The translations under genes and the position numbers were made by a program. From contig CAILEM010000153.1 of NCBI GenBank assembly GCA_903833215.1, forward strand, positions 186,001-250,000: a DNA stretch of 64,000 nt, written 5' to 3'. Source of the stretch: an uncultured Armatimonadota bacterium. Its GTDB lineage: Bacteria; Armatimonadota; Fimbriimonadia; Fimbriimonadales; Fimbriimonadaceae. Under the pieces are notes generated by a model. It did no database searches. It worked only from the letters and a program-made list of their open reading frames with translations, and was not told the origin of the DNA. Below are positions 28,401 to 36,565 of the stretch, in pieces. How positions within the stretch are numbered: the stretch's first letter is position 1; each line of letters opens with the position of its first letter.

Positions 28401-28774
28401 AACCCCTTAGCATCCCAAACCTGGACTTTCCAGAAGGCTTGTTGACGACTGGCCAGCGGCTTACCCGCGTATACAACGTGTGTACTCTGATCGGAAGCGA
28501 CCTTGCCGCTATCCCACAGGTCCGCTTTACCTTGTCGGAGCTTTGCGGCCGAACTGGCGACCAGGATTCTGTACGCGGCTTGACGAGCCCCGCGCTCTGC
28601 CGAAACATCAACCCAACTCAGTCGAGGGTGGGTCTCCTCTATCCCAATCGGGTTGTTTAGGTACTCACTACGCAGGTTTACGGGGGTAAGGCCGCCTGCA
28701 TTCGCCATCACAAGGGAAACCAGAAAAGTCATCGACATCAAGACGCTCCAAAACCGTTCGACACAGTTTGCCAT
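25475..28774 (-). CDS. Exported alpha-L-rhamnosidase (GH78)
   Basis: The 1099-residue protein has a signal peptide (residues ~1-26). N-terminal beta-sandwich domains begin NLRSEYLNNPIGIEETHPRL, and a central GH78 barrel contains the classical VPTDCPQRDERLGWMGDAQ signature near residue 675. A C-terminal beta-sandwich follows. It removes terminal L-rhamnose outside the cytoplasm. The ATG at 28774 has an AGGAG site eight bases upstream. It heads a unit with the importer ATPase and permeases, coupling hydrolysis to uptake. Confidence 0.92.
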   Translation of the reverse strand: MANCVERFWSVLMSMTFLVSLVMANAGGLTPVNLRSEYLNNPIGIEETHPRLSWVDVSAERGARQAAYRILVASSAAKLRQGKADLWDSGKVASDQSTHVVYAGKPLASRQQAFWKVQVWDAKGLRKDSAGSASWEMGLLNRSDWKGKWIGIHKAGSNPPTLDGANWIWFSEADGEGNMPKGSAFVHKKFSLVGSAKIDSASLVISADDHFKVTLNGKSVGAGDSWERVHSFDLKPFLKPTSNEFLIEGINDAGKAGIAAVAKIKYADGAIQTITTNRTWEAAKTSSSGWQSAFVVGPVGMAPWGKPTAPIDNGPTPYLRKEFVVTSPVVKARVYASALGLYKLYIDGLPVSHDLLRPGWTDYKKRVQYESYDVTNRFKRGPHVIGMIIGNGWYTGRVGWTAGQNYGPQPLGLAQLELTHANGTVERITTDESWRVGTGPIVSDDLLNGETYDARKEARASLTDKSLVFYYSQRRPGKASRPIGKPFVIVRPGKDAWATIFNTDKGWEQPFVQPLTNIAINAQQSASVEKLEELHPQSIRQMPKGSFIYDLGQNMVGYARLKVKGPAGTSVRLRFAEMLKPDGSIYTTNLRSAKATDTYILSGNGTEVYEPSFTFHGFRYVEVTGYPGKPGMDAITGVVIGSNNPVVGEFECSSPLVNKLAKNIFWGQRGNYVDVPTDCPQRDERLGWMGDAQIFVRTATYNNDIAGFMTKWTRDVQDAQSVKGGYSDVSPRLVDNSDGAPAWGDAGVIVPWTIYQAYGDTRILEARYDSMARWIKYIDEANPNHIWVNRANNNFGDWLNVQDDTPRDVIGTAYFARSTDLMAQISKVLGKKAQAEKYTKLLSEIKVAFNQQFVSADGTIKGDSQTDYVLALHFGLLPKKMIAPAMEKLSHHILVDRKGHLSTGFVGVGYLCPTLTENGRTDIAYKLLNTDTYPSWGYSIRQGATTIWERWDGWRADKGFQDPGMNSFNHYSLGSVGEWMYNWVIGIDYDPADPGYHHVMLHPAPGGGMTYAKGSLDTIHGVVKSEWHKSANGVFTLDVTVPANTYATLVLPSSDSRTVTESGRPVAKAVGIRNVKPHTSDLTCDLGGGTYHFRTMLTR

Positions 28775-28886
28775 CTTCGAGACTCCTGTGTACGGTAGGA
28801 ACGTTCAATTCAGTGACACGGATATACAATCATCAACGTAGAACTTATCCACAAAAGGCCATTTGGATCGCCTAAGCTATACACAT

Positions 28887-29576
28887 ATGGAACCCGTCAC
28901 CGTTGTCGGCCCCAAGATCGTCACCTTCAAGGAAGTTCGAGCCAACCCCAAGATCCGAAAATTGATCGATGGCGCGAATGAAGTGATGAAGTCGATGGGC
29001 TATACCGAGCACGGCCACCGACATATTGGAGTGGTCACGTCCATAACTCGGTACATCCTCGAGCATCAGAATCTATCTCCACGCGAAATTGAACTGGGTC
29101 AGATTGCGGCCTATATGCACGACATCGGTAACTCGATCGCACGGCTCAATCACCCGATGCACGGAGCCGCGATGGCGTTTACGATTCTGAATGAACTCGG
29201 CATGGATGCTGCCGAGATCTCACCCATCCTTGGCGCAATCGGCAACCATGAAGAACTCACCGGCGGCCCAGTTTCCGTTATCTCGGCAGCCTTGATCATT
29301 GCTGATAAGAGCGATGTCCACTTCAGCCGGGTACAAAACCCAATTCTCGAAACGTTCGATATTCACGACCGGGTGAATTACGCAGTACAGAAGAGCCGTG
29401 TCGAAATCAAACAGGAATCTCAAACGATAGAGCTCACTCTAGAGATCGACTCCAAGCAGGCGACGGTGATGGAGTACTTTGAGATCTTTCTCTCAAGAAT
29501 GGTCATGTGCCGCCAAAGCGCTGAACTGCTAGGATATCGGTTCACCCTCAACGTGAACGGCCTCTACTTAGAATAA
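28887..29576 (+). CDS. HD-domain phosphohydrolase
   Basis: The 229-residue protein has an HD domain with metal ligands HGHRHIG near residue 44, YMHDIGNS near 75 with the His-Asp pair, and further histidines at HPMHG and GNHEE. It lacks the GYP signature of c-di-GMP phosphodiesterases. The substrate is probably a nucleotide or phosphoester, but unknown. The ATG at 28887 is chosen; a TTG at 28863 is in frame. It is divergent from the rhamnosidase unit. Confidence 0.8.
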   Translation: MEPVTVVGPKIVTFKEVRANPKIRKLIDGANEVMKSMGYTEHGHRHIGVVTSITRYILEHQNLSPREIELGQIAAYMHDIGNSIARLNHPMHGAAMAFTILNELGMDAAEISPILGAIGNHEELTGGPVSVISAALIIADKSDVHFSRVQNPILETFDIHDRVNYAVQKSRVEIKQESQTIELTLEIDSKQATVMEYFEIFLSRMVMCRQSAELLGYRFTLNVNGLYLE

Positions 29577-29708
29577 ACAGGCGAGATTTGGGACCATTGT
29601 CCCAGTTTCGCATTGTAACGGTAATGTAACGGCTCCGTAACCATACGCCTGTTATTAATCTCCAGCGCAGTCTATGACAATAAGGTCTAGAGGCGAAAGG
29701 AGAGAACT

Positions 29709-32700
29709 TTGAAAAGGATTATTTCCAACCTTGTCAGGAGGTTTACCGAGCGTTTGACGCCAAACATGGCGCTGGCCATAGCAAGCAGTCCGTCAACGCC
29801 ATCGAGCCAGCACCTGATTGAAAGCGAGCAACGAATCAGCTCATTCAACAACCGCTCAACGTCGAGCGACCGTTGGACCGTGGGAAAGCGGCTATTGAGG
29901 ATCCTAACGATTGTGGTCGCGATGCCGCTTGGTATCGCTTCTGCCCAAACGGTTACGATCGCGCCAACGGGTTATGTCACCACAGGTCTCGGCGGAAAGG
30001 TTCAATTCACTGCCACCGTCACCGGCCTCACTAACAAAGACGTCTCATGGTACGCCGGCGGAAAGCTAGGCGGAAATGCCACGGCCGGAACCATCAGCGC
30101 TACCGGCTTATACACGGCACCGACAGCCATACCTGGGCAAAATCCAGTCGCGATTAAGGCAGTCTGCAAGGCAAGCGCCACAACCACGTGCACGCAGTAT
30201 ATTTGCCTGCTCGATCCAGGCCCAACGATCACTGCGGTGACGCCAAATCCCATTTCGACCGGAAACCTCTCGGTCACTATCACGGGTTCTGGGTTCAAGC
30301 AGTACGCAACTGTCATTGATACTTCCAACGGCTCCCCCGTCCAGCTTTCCACGACTTCGGTATCGCCGAATTCGGTAACGGCAACCGGGTGGCAGGCTAA
30401 CGCACCGTCGGCAACGTTTACCGTCATCAATCCCGGCTCGACGCCAAGTAATGCGATCACCGTTCCGATCAGCAACGGAGTCAAGACCTACAGTCTTTCC
30501 GTAACGGGCGGAACTGGGGGCGGCAACTATGCCGCCGGAACCGTGGTGGCGATCAACGCTAACGCACCTCCTGCAGGGCAAGTGTTCGTCAATTGGACCG
30601 GTTCACCTGTCGCCAACCCATCGGCTGCGAGCACAAGTATTACGATGCCCGCCGCAAACGCCGCCGTCACAGCAAACTTTGCAAACGGCACGACCAAATA
30701 CAATCTCACCGTTAACAACGGGTCCGGAAGCGGCAGCTATACCGCTGGGACCGTCGTTACGATCACAGCAAACACCCCTCCTGCGGGCCAAGTCTTTCAG
30801 AACTGGACCGGCGCGGCTGTCGCGAACGCGAATGCAGCAACCACGACCCTCACGATGCCAGGTGCTGCTGCAAGCGTGACTGCCAACTACCAAGCGGCGG
30901 CAACGATTCCGTTCCCGGTAACTTCCCACCCACGGCTTTGGATCACGCCTGCCGACCTTCCCCGCCTTCAAGGTTGGGCAAACCCATCGAATCCGGTTTA
31001 CGCCACTGGCATGATGCCCTTGCTCAACCAGTGCGTCAACCTCTATCAGACCCAATTCTTCCCAGGTGGCGTTGCAAACGCCAACTACCCAGATCCAGGC
31101 GACACTCAGGGCTACCAAGGCTGGCTGACCGAAGATGTTGGATTCATCCTGGCGTTCAATTCGCTCATCGATCCGGTTCCGGCAAACCGAATCAAGTACG
31201 CGCAGTACGCACGCAACCTCCTGATGTACGCCATGAATCAGGCGGCCCTTGGCGTTCAATCAGGTGCCCCATTCCGCGATCCCTTGTTCCCTGTTTACAA
31301 CCGGGCAAACGAGAGCGGTGCGCAGTGGCCACTCATCGTGGACTGGATCTATAGCGCAAAGGACGGCCAAGGCAATGCGATCCTCACCGCCGCAGACAAG
31401 GCTACGATTCGCAGTGTGTTCCTCATCTGGGCGAACGAATGCATCAACGCCTACACAACCGGTGGCGATCACCCATCTCCGATCGGTGCTGAGAATAGCT
31501 TCTCACTCATCGGAAACGGCACGGCTGCCTATCGGATGGCAAGCAACAACTACTATCTCGGTCATGCTCGCATCCTCACGATGATGGGTCTGAGTTTCGA
31601 TCCTTCGGACGACCCGACGATCGACATCACGAAATCGCCGGCTGTCACCGGTAACTCCCTTCGCAGCTACATCATGAATGGCATCGGAGCCTGGCTCTAC
31701 CAGGTGTACGCAATGATGGGAGACCCACAAACGGTTAAGGCAGACTACGGCCTTCCCGGAAACGGAAGCAACTTCGGTCTCGCAAGCGGCGGACTTCCTC
31801 CTGAAGGAATGCTCTACGGCCACTCGTACGGCTTCCTGCTCGGTCAACTCCTCGCAATCCAGACGGCTGGATTCAATGACACCACGATCTCTGGACCTCA
31901 GGTCAAGTTGATCAACGCACCGGTATGGGATAGGTTTGTGACGGGATTCATCTCATCACTTACGCCCACTGCAACCGTTCCTGCAAGTGAAGTTTGGCTG
32001 GGTCCTGTCTATCAGATGGCAAGCTACGGAGACCTTCTGCGTCTCTACATCACTCCGGACTTCATGCAGCCGTTTGCGCTTCTCGCGCTTTTAGAGCAGC
32101 AACAGGGCCAGGCGACGCACCTCAATGCGGCTCGCTGGTTCGCAACGAGTGCGGTTCCGAACTCGGTGACTTACAACGTCAGCCAGCCATGGACTTGGGG
32201 CGTTGCCCAGTCGGTTCTGTACTACATGCTTCTCGATCCGACCGCGGGTCCTTCGAGTGACCCTCGACCAACCTTCCCTCTCAACTACCTCGATCCAGCA
32301 GCGGGCCGTGTGCTTGCTCGAACAGACTGGACTTCGAACGCCACATGGTTCGATTATCGCGCCAGTTGGGAATCGATCAACCACCAGGACGGAGACGGAG
32401 GACAGTTTGAGTTCTTCCGAAAGGGCGAGTGGCTGACCAAGGAGATGAGCAACTACGATAACAACGCGGTTGGCATGACCACGTACTATCACAATGGCCT
32501 CGCACTCCAAAACTGGAGCGCAAATGGTACACCCAACCTCAACTGGTTCGAAAGCGGCGAGTGGGCCAATGGAAGCAACTGGATTCTCGGCCTGAATGCA
32601 GGTGACCCCGTCACAGTAGCAAGTAACGGCACTGGATATAGCTACGCATCTAGCGACCTGACGAACTTGTACAACCGACCCAACATATGGGCGCCAGCAA

Positions 32701-33350
32701 CCGGCGCAACCGACATTACACAGGCCACGCGTTCCATCATCTGGCTCAACGCGGACTACATCGTTGTGTACGATCGCGCGACGTCCATTCACTCAGGTCT
32801 GTTCAAGACCTTCAATCTGAGCTTGGCAAATCCGCCGGTTATCAACGGAAATGTTGCGACCGAAACAATGGCGGATGGTCAGAAGCTGTTCGTACAGTCA
32901 TTGCTGCCTCAGAATGGAACGTTGACTGCTGCGTATGCCGCTGGCAACCTCAATCCCCACTCAGAACTTGACCCGATGCAATACGTGCTATCGGTTCAAG
33001 ACAAGACACTTCCCACGGATACCCGCTTCCTGCATGTTCTGCAAGGTGCCGACAGCTCTGCGACGATGGCTCAGGCCACCTACGTAACTAGCGCCTCTGG
33101 CACAGCATTCGATGGAGCAGTGTTTAGTAACAACGCGGTGTTCTTCCCAACAAATGCAAAGGCGGCGATTGCCACCACAACATTTATCGTCCCCGCTAAC
33201 GTTCACACGTTCGTTATTGCTGGACTCGGTGCGAACACCAACTACGGCCTTGCCGCAGTCGCGGGCCCCAACGGAACAACCGTGACCCTAACGGTCGGCG
33301 GTGCGGGTTCCACTTCCGACAATGCTGGCTTGTTGAAGGTGGCCATCTAG
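29709..33350 (+). CDS. Very large secreted heparinase II/III-like lyase candidate
   Basis: The 1213-residue product starts at a TTG with a strong AAAGGAGAG site (29697-29705). Residues 1-80 form an unusually long leader, with the membrane segment at ~63-80 ending in SAQ. Then come an Ig-like domain (~80-160), an IPT/TIG-like domain (~162-252) and two divergent InlB B-type repeats of about 71 residues (259-329 and 330-400). The large C-terminal part begins HPRLWITPADLPRL and looks like an alpha/alpha toroid plus beta-sandwich of the heparinase II/III kind. An INHQDGDGGQFEFFRKGEWL stretch matches the sandwich. A polysaccharide lyase function is inferred. Confidence 0.7.
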   Translation: MKRIISNLVRRFTERLTPNMALAIASSPSTPSSQHLIESEQRISSFNNRSTSSDRWTVGKRLLRILTIVVAMPLGIASAQTVTIAPTGYVTTGLGGKVQFTATVTGLTNKDVSWYAGGKLGGNATAGTISATGLYTAPTAIPGQNPVAIKAVCKASATTTCTQYICLLDPGPTITAVTPNPISTGNLSVTITGSGFKQYATVIDTSNGSPVQLSTTSVSPNSVTATGWQANAPSATFTVINPGSTPSNAITVPISNGVKTYSLSVTGGTGGGNYAAGTVVAINANAPPAGQVFVNWTGSPVANPSAASTSITMPAANAAVTANFANGTTKYNLTVNNGSGSGSYTAGTVVTITANTPPAGQVFQNWTGAAVANANAATTTLTMPGAAASVTANYQAAATIPFPVTSHPRLWITPADLPRLQGWANPSNPVYATGMMPLLNQCVNLYQTQFFPGGVANANYPDPGDTQGYQGWLTEDVGFILAFNSLIDPVPANRIKYAQYARNLLMYAMNQAALGVQSGAPFRDPLFPVYNRANESGAQWPLIVDWIYSAKDGQGNAILTAADKATIRSVFLIWANECINAYTTGGDHPSPIGAENSFSLIGNGTAAYRMASNNYYLGHARILTMMGLSFDPSDDPTIDITKSPAVTGNSLRSYIMNGIGAWLYQVYAMMGDPQTVKADYGLPGNGSNFGLASGGLPPEGMLYGHSYGFLLGQLLAIQTAGFNDTTISGPQVKLINAPVWDRFVTGFISSLTPTATVPASEVWLGPVYQMASYGDLLRLYITPDFMQPFALLALLEQQQGQATHLNAARWFATSAVPNSVTYNVSQPWTWGVAQSVLYYMLLDPTAGPSSDPRPTFPLNYLDPAAGRVLARTDWTSNATWFDYRASWESINHQDGDGGQFEFFRKGEWLTKEMSNYDNNAVGMTTYYHNGLALQNWSANGTPNLNWFESGEWANGSNWILGLNAGDPVTVASNGTGYSYASSDLTNLYNRPNIWAPATGATDITQATRSIIWLNADYIVVYDRATSIHSGLFKTFNLSLANPPVINGNVATETMADGQKLFVQSLLPQNGTLTAAYAAGNLNPHSELDPMQYVLSVQDKTLPTDTRFLHVLQGADSSATMAQATYVTSASGTAFDGAVFSNNAVFFPTNAKAAIATTTFIVPANVHTFVIAGLGANTNYGLAAVAGPNGTTVTLTVGGAGSTSDNAGLLKVAI

Positions 33351-33360
33351 AGACAGAACT

Positions 33361-33399
33361 GCTCCTTGAGGCAAAAGCTGTTTCAAGGGGCAATTCTTA
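33361..33399. terminator. Weak convergent hairpin
   Basis: GCTCCTTGA (33361-33369) pairs with TCAAGGGGC (33383-33391) with one wobble and a 13-base loop. AATTCTTAT follows. It lies in the short convergent gap between the lyase-like gene and the SARP regulator gene and may terminate both; the U-tract is poor. Confidence 0.35.
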
Positions 33400-33404
33400 T
33401 GAGA

Positions 33405-36254
33405 TCAGTTTTGGCTAAGAGCTTCCTTAGCCATCACGACGGCAAGCACGCAAACTGTTGCGTGCGAGTCCGATGAAAGGAGAGCTTTCCAGCCGGGATG
33501 CATCGGACCGGCTGGAATTCCACCCAGTGCAAAGTAAACAGCATTTGCGTAGTCGGCCTTTCCATGTCGATCAAGTTCCTCCGCTAACGCCTTGAGTGAG
33601 CGTTGAAGTTCCTCTTTCGACGGATTAAATTGCGTCAATCGAAAGACATCTTCTATCGCGGCAATCATCGTCGTATGATCGTCCTGCTGGGATGCCCAGG
33701 CCATTTGCATTCGGGCTACTTCCAACTGCATGGGTGGTGATCCCATCCGGTTCGCTAAAGCACTCGCTTCCGCAAGCACTTCTCGATTATCACCCTGAGA
33801 CTGATTCATCTCGGCAAGAATCAGGAGCGTATCCAAGAGCATGTCTTGGATTCCGGTTTCGCGAAGCCTACGAACTCCTTCTCTAAGAAGCGGAACTGCG
33901 GCCTCAGGGCGACCAACCTTTCGATAGAGGCGTGCCAGGTCACCATAGCTCCGAGCTTGCTCGGTCAGGTCCGTGGTCTGTTGCCGCAGGGCAAATACTT
34001 CTTCTCCGACTCGAATGGCTTCTGCTGTCTGCCCCATATCGGCCAAACCCATGGCATAGAAGCAAAGTCCAATACATCGCAGATCTCGCTTTGTCGTTTT
34101 GTCAGCGGCTTCCTTTGAAATCTCGGCTGCTCTTTGAAGGTCCCTATGGATGACGACGCTGGCCGCGTAATTAATGCTGACCCAGGCATGGCCATTGATA
34201 TTTCCACTGTCGTGGTTGATTCGGAGCGATTCTAGGAACGCTCGCTCGGCAACGTCAAGATGGCCGGTGATCGTCAATGCAGTTGCCGCACCAAGCCAAA
34301 CCTCTCCAGCCAGTTCACTGTCGATGCACTCAGCGCCAACTTCGGCGGCACGCAGTAGTAAGTCGGCTTGCTCCGATGGATTTCCTCGGGCACAAACAGT
34401 ACGCCAAGTGCTAACCGCTAGCCTTCCGGCGATCGCGTGGTCATTCGAAATAGCCCAATCAAGGCCCCGTACTAGGTTAGGAAGTTCGGCTTGAACGGCA
34501 TTGAAAGCGTACTCTTGGTTCGGGCCAACCATCATCCTTGATTTCTCAAAAGCCCAATCCACCACGGCCCGCCAGGTACGAAATTCGATATCAGCGCGGT
34601 CCTCCGTGTTGGTCATGTTCCGGATGGCATACGCGATTGGGTTTGGAACTCGATATCGACGGCGGGGTCCATCATCGTGCACCGTAATCAGACACTGCTG
34701 TTCCAGGGCCCTCCAAATTTCCGTAGGACTATGCGGCGCGGCGAGACTCCCGGCGAGGTCCACGGACGCCCCATCCAGAAGTGCCAATGCGACAAACACC
34801 TCGCGCGCGCTATCAGGTAGACCAGCCGCCATCAACATCACCGCGAGTCCCACCGTCTGATCATCGGGAAGTAATTCCTGCGAATACTCGCTCAGCGCCT
34901 CATCCAGATCTCTCAACACCTGATCCGCGGTGTGGATCATCAATCGAGAGGCGAAGACTTTCAAAGCAGAAGGAAGTCCATCTGAGTACCGCGCCAATTG
35001 AGCGAGATCGCGGAGATCTGCTTCACTCGGTGTGGAATTGCTCTGTTCGAGCAACTTTGAGAGCAGGATTTGAACCGACGGGCACGCCCGAATCTCCGGA
35101 GGTTCGTCCGCAATCCCAGGGACCGAAAGCGGATTGACCAATATCTCCGTAATATTGTCCGCCTGAAGCCTCATTCTTGATTCACCCAACACCCTCCAGC
35201 CACACTCGGTGGCGCTTCGAACTGCATCAAGCGCATCCGAACGGTAGGTTTTCGGGTCAGGAATGAAAAGGCCATCTTCCACAGGAAGTGGTGTTCCACC
35301 GAACTGAATGGGGAAGTCATTAGCCTTCGAGAATTGCCAAGCGGCTTCCTTGACCAAATGTGTCTTACCGACGCCCACGGCTCCAACGAGCACAACGGAC
35401 GCACCCGGCCGAGCGATACTCGACTGGATGGACTCCAGCAACTCAGACCGGCCGTAGAGAGGCAAAGGGCGCGCTACTGCCGGGCGGGCGGTGACCTCAG
35501 TCGGAATCTCCTCAAGTATCGCTTCCTGAGTTGTTCCAGCCATCAAAGCCCGAAGGGATGACGGCGCATGGCGGCCCAGTTCACGAAACATCATCGCGTC
35601 AAATTCAAAAAACGCCTGTCTCGCCTGGGGGTGCAAGCCGTAATCGGCATAGCGCTTGATAAGACTGGTGTTGGCCTCTAAGTCGAGAGGAGCGTGCCGC
35701 ACGGCATTCATCGTGGCCCTCAGAGATTCCTCGACCTCACCGATCCCTTGAAGCACATCGGCAAGACTAAGCCATGCCCGCCTTGCTTTATCCTCATACT
35801 CACGGCGGATGGCCACCACCCAAGGCTCTTGATAACCGGTCAGGAACGGTCCGCTGAGTAGTTCCACCGCAGCTTGGAGTTTGTTGGCTCGCTCTTTTGT
35901 GTCCTCGGTCAGCTGTGAAGCAGCAATTGCTTCATCAAACATTTGCAGGTCCGTCATCAAGAATCCAGATTCGATCTCCACCCACTGCCGATCTGAAAAC
36001 AAGTGACCGTCCAAACCTCCAATGGACTGTCGCAAACGCCGAAGTTCTTGACGCAAGCGAAGGCGGGTCAGGTCTTGGAAATCGTCTGGCCAAAGCATTT
36101 CAGCCAATTCATCGCGTCCGACACGGTTTTCGCGCGAGATAGCCAGACGCGCAAGAATGAGCGCCGATCTCTTGGTTGGAAACTTGGTATAGCACTCCGC
36201 GCCCGATTCCAACCTTAGCGCACCAAACAAGCGCAATACGAATGAGACGGACAT
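33405..36254 (-). CDS. SARP/BTAD-type regulator with ATPase and TPR regions
   Basis: The 949-residue protein has an N-terminal winged-helix DNA-binding domain (residues ~1-100, starting RLFGALRLESG). A bacterial transcriptional activator (BTAD) domain follows (~110-245). An AAA/NB-ARC-like ATPase has Walker A GAVGVGKTHL near 290, and a long alpha-helical TPR-like tail runs from ~570 to 949. This is the AfsR-like layout. The target genes are not adjacent in any obvious way. The 3' end is convergent with the lyase-like gene. Confidence 0.85.
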   Translation of the reverse strand: MSVSFVLRLFGALRLESGAECYTKFPTKRSALILARLAISRENRVGRDELAEMLWPDDFQDLTRLRLRQELRRLRQSIGGLDGHLFSDRQWVEIESGFLMTDLQMFDEAIAASQLTEDTKERANKLQAAVELLSGPFLTGYQEPWVVAIRREYEDKARRAWLSLADVLQGIGEVEESLRATMNAVRHAPLDLEANTSLIKRYADYGLHPQARQAFFEFDAMMFRELGRHAPSSLRALMAGTTQEAILEEIPTEVTARPAVARPLPLYGRSELLESIQSSIARPGASVVLVGAVGVGKTHLVKEAAWQFSKANDFPIQFGGTPLPVEDGLFIPDPKTYRSDALDAVRSATECGWRVLGESRMRLQADNITEILVNPLSVPGIADEPPEIRACPSVQILLSKLLEQSNSTPSEADLRDLAQLARYSDGLPSALKVFASRLMIHTADQVLRDLDEALSEYSQELLPDDQTVGLAVMLMAAGLPDSAREVFVALALLDGASVDLAGSLAAPHSPTEIWRALEQQCLITVHDDGPRRRYRVPNPIAYAIRNMTNTEDRADIEFRTWRAVVDWAFEKSRMMVGPNQEYAFNAVQAELPNLVRGLDWAISNDHAIAGRLAVSTWRTVCARGNPSEQADLLLRAAEVGAECIDSELAGEVWLGAATALTITGHLDVAERAFLESLRINHDSGNINGHAWVSINYAASVVIHRDLQRAAEISKEAADKTTKRDLRCIGLCFYAMGLADMGQTAEAIRVGEEVFALRQQTTDLTEQARSYGDLARLYRKVGRPEAAVPLLREGVRRLRETGIQDMLLDTLLILAEMNQSQGDNREVLAEASALANRMGSPPMQLEVARMQMAWASQQDDHTTMIAAIEDVFRLTQFNPSKEELQRSLKALAEELDRHGKADYANAVYFALGGIPAGPMHPGWKALLSSDSHATVCVLAVVMAKEALSQN

Positions 36255-36565
36255 CTATTTTGCAGTGTGGCCGAAAATAGTGCATTCATGGGTCTTTTGG
36301 TACACACATGAACACAAACATATAAAGGGACGAATCACACACCTCTGCAGTTTTCCTCACCTCTCAAATCGAGTTTCGCCGGGATCATTCGCAAAGCAAG
36401 TCATAATGGAACGTCGTAATACTTCGATCTGAATTTTCTCTGGCAAAGCCAAATCCCTCGCGTGAACGAGCGATTTGAACTTGTTCAGGAGGTTCAAAGG
36501 TGGAGTAAGAACGCTGTCATGAAAACTCGGTACAGCTTAGAACTTAAACACACGGGTATCCACAT
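36255..36565. other. 311-bp intergenic region
   Basis: Divergent promoter region between the SARP regulator and the nitronate-monooxygenase-like gene. It contains a 35-codon frame on the plus strand from GTG 36462 to TGA 36569 (starts MNERFELVQEVQRW). Its stop overlaps the next gene's ATG as ATGATG. It could be a leader peptide. No other gene is seen. Confidence 0.3.
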
